DNA of 34,124 nt from the NCBI GenBank assembly GCA_964399875.1, contig CAYNRQ010000004.1, positions 1 through 34,124 of the forward strand, in the 5' to 3' direction. Below are positions 23,781 through 31,308 of the stretch, in pieces. Each line of letters opens with the position of its first letter. The first letter of the stretch is position 1. The notes below the pieces were generated by a model. It was given only the letters and a program-made list of their open reading frames with translations, searched no databases and was not told where the DNA came from. This DNA comes from CAYNRQ01 sp964399875. Its GTDB lineage: Archaea; Aenigmatarchaeota; Aenigmatarchaeia; QMZP01. The position numbers were made by a program, and so were the translations under genes.

Positions 23781-25166
23781 TTATCCGTTTCTCCATTCTT
23801 TGCTTATTTCATGATATTTGCCCAGTTCTTTTCTGAACAGCTCTTCAATTTCTTTCAGTCTTTTCTTTGTTTTTGCTTCAAAGACCAATACCAAAACAGG
23901 AAGATTTGATGACGGCCTTACCAGACCCCACCCGTCCTTGAAAACAACCCTTGCACCGTTTATATCAATGACATTATCAAATCTTTTCTTGAAATTCTTC
24001 ATGATTTTATCCATAACCTTGTACTTTATTTCATCTGCGCATGGTGCATGTATTACCGGAGAAACAAAATACTGGGGAGTGGTTTTCATTATCTCGGAAA
24101 GCCGCTTGTTCTCTTTTGACAGATACTCCAAAACCTTTAAAGCCACAAATATAGCATCATCAAACCCGTAGTATCCATCCATATAGAAGATGTGCCCAGA
24201 TCTTTCCCCCCCGAGTGCGGCACCTGTTTCATGAATCTTTTCCTTGATAAAGGAATGTCCTGTCTTCCAAATAACAGGCTCACCCCCGTGTGCCTTTATA
24301 TCTTCAAATAATGCCTGTGTTGATTTGACATCAAAAACAATTTTTGCGCCAGGCCTCTTTTTCAGGATCAGTCTTGCCAGAAGAATTAATATTCTGTCAG
24401 GAAAAACCACATTGCCCTCTTCATCAACCATTCCTATTCTGTCGCCATCACCATCAAACGCAAAACCGAGATCAGCACTCTCCTCCCTGACTTTCTTGCC
24501 CAATTCCTCTAACATGCCCATAAGACTTGGGTTTGGTTCGCCATTTGGAAAATTAAAATCAATATCACAGAACTGTTCAACCACTTCACACCCGCATCCA
24601 CGCAGAACATTCGGTGCAAACAAGCCGGCTGTTCCGTTTCTTGCATTCACAACAATTTTAAATTTTTTTGTAATATCAACCCTTTTTAGTATATCATTTT
24701 TATAATGCTCAAAAACATCCTCTTTTTTTACCTTTCCTTTGCCATGCTCAAAATCTTCTTTGCAAACCAGATTATAAAGCTCTTTTATATCTTTTGTTAA
24801 GAATGTGCTGGAGAAATCACAGCCGAATTTAAACCCGCTCCATCCATTGGGATTATGTGAAGCAGTGACCATTGCAACACCCTTTATCTTAAGGTGATGC
24901 TGGGCAAAATATGCTATCTCACTCAGTGTCCGCCCTATTTCAATCACATTCACTCCTGTGCTGGTAATACCCTTGACCAGGGCGTTTTTTAGCATCTCAG
25001 AATAGCTTCTTGCATCAAAACCAACCACACAGTCTTGAATACCCCTTCTCTTAAGCATGGTTCCAAACCCCTTTCCTATAAACTTAACTGATTTTTCATT
25101 CAGTTCGTTCTCATTGACCATCCCCCTTATGTCATACTCCCTAAACATCTCTTTTTTCAATTTCAT
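23781..25166 (-). CDS. manB: Phosphomannomutase/phosphoglucomutase
   Basis: Alpha-D-phosphohexomutase of 461 residues converting mannose-6-phosphate to mannose-1-phosphate (and possibly the glucose equivalent) for sugar-nucleotide synthesis. FREYDIRGMVNE opens the protein. Ser103 in MVTASHNPNG is the phosphorylated serine, and Asp238/240/242 in FDGDGDRIG bind Mg. GGERSGHIFYMDGYYG is the sugar-binding loop and RPSSNLPVLVLVFEA the phosphate-binding loop. The frame opens further at 25202 inside the preceding gene; ATG 25166, 1 bp after the HAD gene's stop, fits the family. It is the last gene of the hmgA-yvcK-HAD-manB run and ends flush against gapN. Confidence 0.9.
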   Translation of the reverse strand: MKLKKEMFREYDIRGMVNENELNEKSVKFIGKGFGTMLKRRGIQDCVVGFDARSYSEMLKNALVKGITSTGVNVIEIGRTLSEIAYFAQHHLKIKGVAMVTASHNPNGWSGFKFGCDFSSTFLTKDIKELYNLVCKEDFEHGKGKVKKEDVFEHYKNDILKRVDITKKFKIVVNARNGTAGLFAPNVLRGCGCEVVEQFCDIDFNFPNGEPNPSLMGMLEELGKKVREESADLGFAFDGDGDRIGMVDEEGNVVFPDRILILLARLILKKRPGAKIVFDVKSTQALFEDIKAHGGEPVIWKTGHSFIKEKIHETGAALGGERSGHIFYMDGYYGFDDAIFVALKVLEYLSKENKRLSEIMKTTPQYFVSPVIHAPCADEIKYKVMDKIMKNFKKRFDNVIDINGARVVFKDGWGLVRPSSNLPVLVLVFEAKTKKRLKEIEELFRKELGKYHEISKEWRNG

Positions 25167-25167
25167 A

Positions 25168-25827
25168 TTATCTATTCTCCTTTTCCAGTATTTCCAGAAC
25201 ATCTGAGATCTTTTTTATCTTATAGTCTGGTTTTTCGTCCTCGGTTTCTGGTTTTACTTTGGAGTATTTGCCATGAACCATCTGGACAGTAACCATACCA
25301 AGCTGGTTGGCATCCTTTATTTCATTTTTTATTTTGTCCCCGACAACCATGATATTTTCTGGTTTTAGATTAAACTTTTTTAGGATCTTGTTTAAGGCAT
25401 CCTTCTTTTCTTCTCCTGTATTTATCTGGTCAACGATAAAAACATCATCAAAAAAATCTTCAAGTCCCAGAATCTCGATCTTTTTTCTCTGCAAACTTGC
25501 TGTGCCTTTACTCATAAGTACCTTCATAATACCTATTTTTTTCAATGTTGGAATAACATCAGGAAACGGTTTCAATCCGCTTATTTCCATATTTTTAATA
25601 GCATTATAACCGATCTTTAATATCCTCTCAGGGATCTTTTTTTTCATAATTTTGATAACATCAGAAAACCCCATTGTTTTATTCAGTTCGGTTATTAATG
25701 GTATAAACTTAGGATCCAGACCCGCATCCAGCATTGCCTTTTTGGCCTTATCAAAACCTTGGTACAAGATACTACCTGTGCAGTCATACAGGGTGTCGTC
25801 CAAATCAAATACAATTAGCTTTATCAT
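25168..25827 (-). CDS. HAD-superfamily hydrolase (phosphatase-like)
   Basis: Haloacid-dehalogenase phosphatase of 219 residues. Motif I is VFDLDDTLYD (nucleophile D8, acid/base D10). A helical cap domain spans about residues 15-85. Motif II is VLMSKGTA and motif III lies around the Lys before NILVVGD-type motif IV (MVVGDKIKNEIKDANQLGM). This layout resembles phosphoglycolate-phosphatase-like or pyrimidine-5'-nucleotidase-like members; the substrate cannot be read from the sequence. Start ATG overlaps the yvcK stop (ATGA, 4 bp), and its stop is 1 bp before manB, so it is translated within one operon and probably acts on a small phosphorylated metabolite. Confidence 0.82.
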   Translation of the reverse strand: MIKLIVFDLDDTLYDCTGSILYQGFDKAKKAMLDAGLDPKFIPLITELNKTMGFSDVIKIMKKKIPERILKIGYNAIKNMEISGLKPFPDVIPTLKKIGIMKVLMSKGTASLQRKKIEILGLEDFFDDVFIVDQINTGEEKKDALNKILKKFNLKPENIMVVGDKIKNEIKDANQLGMVTVQMVHGKYSKVKPETEDEKPDYKIKKISDVLEILEKENR

Positions 25828-26795
25828 GCTATTGCCTTCAAAACAACCCTTGCCAGTTTATCCGGGTGGTGCCTAAGATAATCCTGCCTGTTCCAGACAT
25901 CATCTCTTTTATCATCATAGATGAGACTATCAACAAGAACCCTTGGACCAAGCTTTTCTATCTCATCGATATCATTTTCAACCAAGAAAGAGCCCTCTTT
26001 TTCATATCTGAGCAAGATATCTTTTTTGGGCATCTTATTGTTCAGAATAACAAGGTCCAAGACATTGGGTCCCAGGTATTGTATAATCCTCCTTACATGA
26101 TCAGAAGCCTTGAAATTATCTGTCTGACCTGGTTGTGTTGCTATGTTGCAGATGTATATTTTTTTTGCCTTTGATTTTCTCACAGCCCTTGCCAGGTCTT
26201 TTATCAAAAGATTTGTTATTATACTTGTAAACAAGCTGCCGGGGCCAAATATTATGATATCAGCCTCTTTTATAGCATTGATGGCCTCTGGCAAAGGTTT
26301 AACACTCTCTGCATCCAAATAAACCTTCTTTATTGGGGCCTTGTCTGTTTTGAGAATATTCACCTCACCAACAACAATCCTACCATCCTCTAACTCTGCA
26401 CATATGTGGGCGTCGTCCAGCGTCGAAGGCAGAACCTTGCCCTTTAATTCAAGGATCTTGCTTGTTTCCTTAATAGCCTTTTCAAAGCTTCCTGTAATCT
26501 TTGTAAGCGCAGCTATGAACAGATTACCAAAATTGTGGCCATTAAGCTTACCACTCTTGAACCTGTATTTGAAAAGGTCACAAAGAAGTTTCTCAGAATT
26601 AGACAACGATATCAGGCAGTTTCTTATATCACCGGGCGGCAGAATGTTCAATTCCTTTCTTAACAGTCCAGAGCTTCTTCCTGTATCAGTTACAGTAACA
26701 ATAGCTGTTATATTATCTGTGTGATTCTTCATGGCCTCGAGTATTATGGGTAATCCTGTACCGCCGCCTATAGCAACAACCTTTAGATTGTCCAT
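25824..26795 (-). CDS. yvcK: YvcK/CofD-family protein (gluconeogenesis factor-like)
   Basis: Protein of 323 residues. KVVAIGGGTGLPIILEAM at the N-terminus, VTDTGRSSGLLRKELNILPPGDIRNCL and NGHNFGNLFIAALTKITGSF are the signatures of the YvcK branch of the CofD/YvcK superfamily. DADIIIFGPGSLFTSIITNLL appears here as EADIIIFGPGSLFTSIITNLL. In Bacillus, YvcK binds UDP-sugars and is needed for growth on gluconeogenic substrates and for cell-wall balance. The alternative, CofD (coenzyme F420 synthesis), is less likely because of the PPGDIRN and GPGSLFTS pattern. It lies 5 bp after hmgA and overlaps the HAD gene by 4 bp. Its presence beside gluconeogenic and sugar-phosphate genes fits a regulatory role, which is inference. 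Confidence 0.85.
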   Translation of the reverse strand: MDNLKVVAIGGGTGLPIILEAMKNHTDNITAIVTVTDTGRSSGLLRKELNILPPGDIRNCLISLSNSEKLLCDLFKYRFKSGKLNGHNFGNLFIAALTKITGSFEKAIKETSKILELKGKVLPSTLDDAHICAELEDGRIVVGEVNILKTDKAPIKKVYLDAESVKPLPEAINAIKEADIIIFGPGSLFTSIITNLLIKDLARAVRKSKAKKIYICNIATQPGQTDNFKASDHVRRIIQYLGPNVLDLVILNNKMPKKDILLRYEKEGSFLVENDIDEIEKLGPRVLVDSLIYDDKRDDVWNRQDYLRHHPDKLARVVLKAIA

Positions 26796-26800
26796 ACTGC

Positions 26801-28087
26801 TTACTTACCTCTTGCTAATTTTATATGTGATTCAGCAAGTTCAAAACCATGTGATTCAGCGCCCAAAAGGTTTAATTCTTGGGCACTTGCAGCTGCTGCA
26901 ATGATCTCTGCAAGCTTCCTTGCATTCGAACCAGCCGGCTCTCCCGACCCGTAACAACCCAGGATATCCAGGGAATCCCTTGCAGTTCCATATCCTGTTC
27001 CCCCGCCAACTGTTGCAATCTCCAGGCAAGGCAGTGTAATACCAAACAACAAATCCTTGCCCCTTATCTCCATATGAGTAAAGCAGGATGAGCTTTCCAC
27101 AATCTGGGCACAATCCTGACCGGTTGCAATAAACATTGATGCTATGGTATTGGCAACATTTGCATTGAACCCTGTTACTGTCCCTGCGAGTGCAGAACCC
27201 TTGTAATTTTTGAGATTGTTTAATTCGAACATCTTTTCAGGAGTGGTTCTGAAATACCTTTTTATAGCCTTTTCTGGTATCAGAACCTCTGTTTCCACTG
27301 CCTTCCCCCTTCCAAGCAGAACATTAATATGCGATGCCTTTTTATCAGTGCAAAGGTTTGCTGTCAGACTCTTTAGGGTGACCCAGGGATATTTCGCCCT
27401 TAGAACCCTTATGGCATTGGCCGCATACTTTGTTGCTGAGTTCATCCCCATTGAATCACCTGTCTGGAAACAGAACCTAATATGAATCATCCTCCCTGTC
27501 TGGAACGGCTGGATATCAAGCAGTTTTGAGACTCTTGATTCTGTCTCTGCTGCCCTCTTCATATCGTTATAAAGATCTGATTTCTTCAGGATTTCAGCTG
27601 TTAGCTCCCTTGCCTTTTCTATATCAGGTGTTTCTATTAATGGTGCTCTTGTCATAACATCCCTTGTAATGCTAACATTTATGCCACCTGAATCGTTTAT
27701 AACCCTGCATCCTCTGCTTATGCCAGCAATGAGCGCAGCCTCGCTTGTTGCCATAGGCAAAAAGAATTCACCCCTTGCATATCTCCCATGAATCTTTAAA
27801 GGACCTGCCATACCCAGGGGAACAGTAGCAGCTCCTATCTGCTGCTCTATACCGGTTGTTTTCTTATCAGAATCAGCTGTATTAACATAGGCCTTTTCTA
27901 TATTTTCCAGTCTCTTGCCTGTTTTTTTCTCCAAAAACCTTAGCCTAACAAGGCTTGCATCCTTATTTGCATCCAGCCATTTATCAGGCTCATTCTTATA
28001 GGCACGTTGCCATATTCTCTGCTCCAATTCATACGGCTTTATTCTTCCTCTTACAAGGTCATTCAATAGGCCATCCAACACTTCCAT
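26801..28087 (-). CDS. hmgA: 3-hydroxy-3-methylglutaryl-CoA reductase (class I)
   Basis: Makes mevalonate from HMG-CoA with NADPH, the committed step of archaeal isoprenoid lipid synthesis. The 428-residue protein shows the class I features: IEQQIGAATVPLGMAGPL with catalytic Glu81, FLPMATSEAALIAGISRGC, TGDSMGMNSATKYA, CTDKKASHINVLLGRGK with the catalytic Lys, GQDCAQIVESSSC with the catalytic Asp, and the C-terminal ELAESHIKLARG with the catalytic His. The frame extends upstream to 28171 into repeat C. ATG 28087, preceded by GGTG at 28093-28096, is chosen, although ATG 28102 lies at the predicted transcript start and could serve a leaderless version five residues longer. It leads the operon hmgA-yvcK-HAD-manB. 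Confidence 0.94.
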   Translation of the reverse strand: MEVLDGLLNDLVRGRIKPYELEQRIWQRAYKNEPDKWLDANKDASLVRLRFLEKKTGKRLENIEKAYVNTADSDKKTTGIEQQIGAATVPLGMAGPLKIHGRYARGEFFLPMATSEAALIAGISRGCRVINDSGGINVSITRDVMTRAPLIETPDIEKARELTAEILKKSDLYNDMKRAAETESRVSKLLDIQPFQTGRMIHIRFCFQTGDSMGMNSATKYAANAIRVLRAKYPWVTLKSLTANLCTDKKASHINVLLGRGKAVETEVLIPEKAIKRYFRTTPEKMFELNNLKNYKGSALAGTVTGFNANVANTIASMFIATGQDCAQIVESSSCFTHMEIRGKDLLFGITLPCLEIATVGGGTGYGTARDSLDILGCYGSGEPAGSNARKLAEIIAAAASAQELNLLGAESHGFELAESHIKLARGK

Positions 28088-28092
28088 CTTAA

Positions 28093-28130
28093 CACCAACC
28101 ATTAACAAATAATTAATTAAAGTATTTAAA
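28093..28130 (-). promoter_or_regulatory. hmgA promoter: TATA box (28122-28130) and GGTG ribosome-binding site (28093-28096)
   Basis: TTTAAATAC on the minus strand predicts transcript start near 28100. GGTG lies 5 nt before ATG 28087. An ATG at 28102 sits almost exactly at the predicted start, making the choice between a short-leader and a leaderless mRNA uncertain. The terminal hairpin of repeat C begins 15 bp upstream of the box. Confidence 0.5.
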
Positions 28131-28141
28131 TTAAAATAAGA

Positions 28142-28310
28142 ATTCCACCGGTCTCTGACCGGTGGTTCCAAACAAGGTAATCGCTAACAGTCACCAGTCA
28201 CTATGCGGAATTACTCTCAAACCAATTAACCAGAAGCCCCGCATCCCGCCAGTCTTGCCCACCAGCTGCATGTGACTGGCGGCAAGGAGCTAACTGACTA
28301 ACCGTTTGAA
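28142..28310 (+). repeat. ~169-bp interspersed structured repeat, copy C
   Basis: The second complete copy. Terminal hairpin CCACCGG (28145-28151)/CCGGTGG (28159-28165), with the T-A pair of copy B replaced by C-G on both arms. The internal hairpin CCGCCAGTC (28246-28254)/GACTGGCGG (28274-28282) is a perfect 9 bp, enclosed by AGCCCC (28235-28240)/GGAGCT (28286-28291) with one mismatch. It fills the divergent space between hmgA and dph2. Same orientation as copies A and B. No coding potential. Best reading: non-autonomous IS200/IS605-type palindrome-associated element, or a conserved structured RNA. Confidence 0.8.
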
Positions 28311-28321
28311 ATTAATTACTT

Positions 28322-28331
28322 GTTTTTAAAT
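28322..28331 (+). promoter_or_regulatory. TATA box of dph2
   Basis: GTTTTTAAATC is centred 25 bp before ATG 28352, predicting a leaderless mRNA. It lies about 12 bp after the right end of repeat C, so that repeat is squeezed between two divergent core promoters. Confidence 0.5.
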
Positions 28332-28351
28332 CAAACCCATTATTATAAACT

Positions 28352-29287
28352 ATGTTAAGCACAGAAGAAGTTCTAAAAAAAATCAGAAAACACAGGGCAA
28401 AAAGGATTTTTCTTCAGATACCAGAAGGTCTAAAGAACAGAGCCCTGGATCTTGCGAAAGAACTGGAGAGGAATGATCTAGAGGTCTTTATATCTGCAGA
28501 TCCATGCTTTGGGGCTTGCGATTTAAGATTCAGCGAAGCAGAAAAACTTGGTTGTGATATCATACTACACATAGGTCATTCCGACTTCGGCATAAAAACA
28601 AGGATACCTGTTATTTATGAGGAATACAGGATCGATATTGATCCCATACCTTTTCTTAATAAAAACCTTGATAAACTAAAGCCATACAAAAAAATAGGCC
28701 TTGTTGCAACAGTACAGCATCTCTCATGTCTAGAGCCAGCCAAGAATTTTCTGGAAAAAAAGGGAAAATATGCACACACAGGTACACCAACAAAAGCAAA
28801 GCACCCAGGCCAGATACTGGGCTGTGATTATTCTTCTGCAACATGTCTAGAAAGCATGGTTGACTGCTTTCTTTTCCTAGGCACAGGAAGATTCCATCCC
28901 GTGGGCCTTGCCACGCATGTTAAAAAACCTGTTTTATTCCTTGATTTCGAAACAGGAAAGCTAGAAAATATGGAAAAAGAGAAAGAAAAAACACAAATAA
29001 TAAGAATGATGCGGATAGAGAAGGCAAAAGAACTCACCAATTTCGGAATACTCGTGTCAACAAAACCAGGGCAATTAAACCTAAAAACAGCAGAAAAAAT
29101 AAAAGGCAGACTAGAAAAATCAGGCAGAAATGCATGGATAATAATAATGGATGAAATAAGACCAGAAAAGATGCTCGGCATGAAACTCGACTGCCTTGTT
29201 GACTGTGCATGCCCAAGATTATCCGAGGATTCGGGATTATTTAAGAAACCAATTCTAAGACCAGAGGATATCGATCTGTTGAAATAA
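28352..29287 (+). CDS. dph2: Diphthamide synthesis enzyme Dph2 (3-amino-3-carboxypropyl transferase)
   Basis: Non-canonical radical SAM enzyme, 311 residues, which adds the 3-amino-3-carboxypropyl group of S-adenosylmethionine to the conserved histidine of elongation factor 2, the first step of diphthamide synthesis. The three widely spaced cysteines that hold the 4Fe-4S cluster are visible: C56 in PCFGACDLRF, C158 in ILGCDYSSA, and C287 in DCACPRLSEDS. LQIPEGLK at the N-terminus and GTGRFHPVGLA in the middle are also typical. Length matches archaeal Dph2, which works as a homodimer. It ends flush against the convergent radical SAM gene. Neighbours do not relate to translation. Confidence 0.95.
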   Translation: MLSTEEVLKKIRKHRAKRIFLQIPEGLKNRALDLAKELERNDLEVFISADPCFGACDLRFSEAEKLGCDIILHIGHSDFGIKTRIPVIYEEYRIDIDPIPFLNKNLDKLKPYKKIGLVATVQHLSCLEPAKNFLEKKGKYAHTGTPTKAKHPGQILGCDYSSATCLESMVDCFLFLGTGRFHPVGLATHVKKPVLFLDFETGKLENMEKEKEKTQIIRMMRIEKAKELTNFGILVSTKPGQLNLKTAEKIKGRLEKSGRNAWIIIMDEIRPEKMLGMKLDCLVDCACPRLSEDSGLFKKPILRPEDIDLLK

Positions 29288-30169
29288 TCAGATAAGGTTT
29301 TTCAATCCTATTCTTTTTGCATATGAAACAACTTCTTTATATTCTTCCAGGCTTAAAGGTCTATTTATATCCTTATGGTGCGCTGCTTTCCAGCATGGGT
29401 GATATTGAGCTAAAATATTTACCTTTGTATCCGGGTCCAGATTATCCTTTATCCACTTTAGAATAGGTTTTGCATCGCATTCTATGTGATTCGGCATAAC
29501 CAAAATCCTTATTATCATCTCAGAATCATCACTGGCAGTCAAATGATTTCTTTTTGCAACCTTTGGGTAATTCGGCGCAGAACTCAGTCTTATAGCGCAT
29601 TTTTCATTGAAGTATCTGAAATCCAATAAATATATATCAACCACCCCTTTCAGCAATTCGGCTGTCTTTTTTGAATAATAGGCATTGCTGTTCCACACAA
29701 CAGGCATATCAGATTTAACAAGCTTTAGAACCTTCAGTATGTTCCAAAGATAACAATCCGGACTAACAAAATTCACATTTTTGCAGCCTTCTCTGTGCAT
29801 ATTATCAATCCTTTCAGCAACAGCACTATCACTGCATTCCAATCCAGATTCAGGTGTTACGCTTTGAGGAGCATTTTGGCAATAAACACATCTCATGGTG
29901 CAACCAGCACAAAAAACAGTACCACTAGGCACCAGCTCTCTTTCTTCACCCCAATGCACATGCACCCCAAAGATTTTCCATTCTTTTCCAGCCCCGCAGA
30001 AACCCAGTTTTCCCTGCAGGCGGTTTACTCCGCATTTTCTTTCGCAGATCCCACATCTTTCAAGAATGCTTTCAGATTGTTTTATTTTGCTGTCCAAGTC
30101 AGCCGATTTGAACCTTGGTTTTTTCTTTCCAGAAAGTATTTTGTTATAACCCGTCAGCTTTTTGCCCAT
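29288..30169 (-). CDS. Radical SAM protein, PflA-like (COG1313-type)
   Basis: Radical SAM enzyme of 293 residues. C90-x3-C94-x2-C97 in FCAGCTMRCVYCQNAP binds the catalytic 4Fe-4S cluster. The N-terminus has an extra cysteine set, C39-x2-C42-x3-C46 and C58 (ERCGICERKCGVNR; GFCGAG), typical of the 'pyruvate formate-lyase activating enzyme related' family. WNSNAYYSKKTAELL, DIYLLDFRYFN and the late LAQYHPCWKA segment match the same family. The name does not prove a glycyl-radical partner; no pyruvate formate-lyase is encoded in this window. It lies 47 bp after rimK on the same strand and ends flush with dph2. Confidence 0.85.
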   Translation of the reverse strand: MGKKLTGYNKILSGKKKPRFKSADLDSKIKQSESILERCGICERKCGVNRLQGKLGFCGAGKEWKIFGVHVHWGEERELVPSGTVFCAGCTMRCVYCQNAPQSVTPESGLECSDSAVAERIDNMHREGCKNVNFVSPDCYLWNILKVLKLVKSDMPVVWNSNAYYSKKTAELLKGVVDIYLLDFRYFNEKCAIRLSSAPNYPKVAKRNHLTASDDSEMIIRILVMPNHIECDAKPILKWIKDNLDPDTKVNILAQYHPCWKAAHHKDINRPLSLEEYKEVVSYAKRIGLKNLI

Positions 30170-30216
30170 GAATATAATTTAACCCGAACCACTAATATTC
30201 AGAAAGAAATAAGCAT

Positions 30217-31092
30217 CTACCTCTTTATTTCATTTTTTATATAATTTATAATCCTATATGCAACATTTATATCCGTTACCTTTTCAATCCCCTCTATGCC
30301 AGGATTTATATTAACTTCTGTTACATAGATTCTGTCCTTGTCCTGAAGAAGATCCACAGCACACACATTTGCCTTAATGGCCTCTGCTGATTTTAATACA
30401 ATATCCGTCATATCATCTGTTAGTTTGAATGCCAGGGGTTTCCCCCCGGCCTTTATATTGGCCTTTTGTTCACCTTTTGCTGCAACCCTTTTATAAGAAG
30501 CTATAACCTCGTCGCCAGCAACAATACCTCTTATATCCTCACCACCAGCTTTTACAAATTCCTCTAGCAGTATCTCCTGTTTTAGGGTTTTCATTGTGTC
30601 TATAGCACTTTTCGCAGCCTCTTTACTTTCCATTATCATAACACCCTGACCACCAAAACCAGAAAGCAACTTTAATATAAGTGGGAGCTTTTGTTCATTT
30701 AACAATTCCCCTGCGGATGCCTTTGATCCGGTCAAAAACGTTTTTGGAACAGGTATATTTCTGCTCACGAGTCTTTCCAATGTTATGAATTTATTGTGTG
30801 CTATTAATACACTCTCGGCACCGTAAGGTTTGTTTATTCCCATATGGTCAAGGAATCTCATAACAAGATAACCTATCTCAGCCCTTTTAGAATCTATCCT
30901 TGGAAGGATATAATTATATTCACTTAAGCTCTTTTTGCCGTAAATAGCATCCATTCCCTTTTCAATCTTTAGCTTAACACTGATCAGGGGAACAAGCTCA
31001 ACAGATTTAAACTCTTTTTTTGCCTCCTCTATTAACCTTTTTGTTGTGTAACCGATTACCCTTTCACTGGGACCCAATATAGCCAATTTCAT
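30217..31092 (-). CDS. RimK-family ATP-grasp ligase (probable alpha-L-glutamate ligase)
   Basis: ATP-grasp enzyme of 291 residues that joins an amino acid, usually glutamate, to a carboxyl acceptor with ATP. An N-terminal pre-ATP-grasp domain (about 1-95, ending DHMGINKPYGAESVLIAHNKF) is followed by LPLILKLLSGFGGQGVMIM (phosphate-binding loop), ILLEEFVKAGGEDIRGIVAGDEVIASYKR, and the metal site DRIYVTEVNINPGIEGIEK. The domain order matches RimK, CofF (F420), MptN (methanopterin) and LysX. I cannot choose among them without a partner gene; no LysW-like carrier is seen. ATG 31092 is leaderless behind ATTTATAAAA. Same strand as the radical SAM gene. Confidence 0.85.
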   Translation of the reverse strand: MKLAILGPSERVIGYTTKRLIEEAKKEFKSVELVPLISVKLKIEKGMDAIYGKKSLSEYNYILPRIDSKRAEIGYLVMRFLDHMGINKPYGAESVLIAHNKFITLERLVSRNIPVPKTFLTGSKASAGELLNEQKLPLILKLLSGFGGQGVMIMESKEAAKSAIDTMKTLKQEILLEEFVKAGGEDIRGIVAGDEVIASYKRVAAKGEQKANIKAGGKPLAFKLTDDMTDIVLKSAEAIKANVCAVDLLQDKDRIYVTEVNINPGIEGIEKVTDINVAYRIINYIKNEIKR

Positions 31093-31110
31093 AATTATAT
31101 ATAGTAGTTG

Positions 31111-31120
31111 TTTTATAAAT
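31111..31120 (-). promoter_or_regulatory. TATA box of the RimK-like gene
   Basis: ATTTATAAAA on the minus strand is centred 24 bp before ATG 31092, consistent with a leaderless mRNA. The conserved left end of repeat R3 (CAGATTCCAC) begins at the very next base, 31121. Confidence 0.55.
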
Positions 31121-31260
31121 CAGATTCCACAGCACATTCACTGACGGATAATAGTCAGGAATCTGCATCTCAACCGCAAAGCGGGTGAGAGATGCCAGCG
31201 TTTCGCGAGACACAAATTCCATCAGGAACCAAAATAACATCACCGGTCTATTAACCGGTG
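31121..31260. repeat. Structured intergenic element R3 (multiple hairpins; shares termini with other repeats)
   Basis: About 140 bp with dense pairing. CAGATTCC (31121-31128) pairs with GGAATCTG (31158-31165), enclosing CTGAC (31141-31145)/GTCAG (31154-31158). GCATCTC (31165-31171) pairs with GAGATGC (31189-31195), enclosing CCGC (31174-31177)/GCGG (31181-31184). CACCGGT (31241-31247) pairs with ACCGGTG (31254-31260), nearly the same hairpin as the left end of copy C. The start CAGATTCCAC is identical to that of R2. It lies between the divergent rimK-like and hydrolase genes. It may be a structured RNA, a 5' regulatory element or an IS200/IS605-like remnant. Confidence 0.65.
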
Positions 31261-31308
31261 GCCCTGAGATTATATCAGATTTTTATTGCACCTCTACAAT
31301 TTTTTTCT

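Noticed and set aside
26801..28171. N-terminal extension of HMG-CoA reductase to 28171
   Set aside because: The extra codons run upstream of the TATA box into repeat C; the ribosome-binding GGTG and family length favour ATG 28087.
31121..31260. tRNA or other known RNA gene in R3
   Set aside because: The stems do not form a cloverleaf and there is no T-loop GTTCRA motif or CCA-proximal acceptor pairing.
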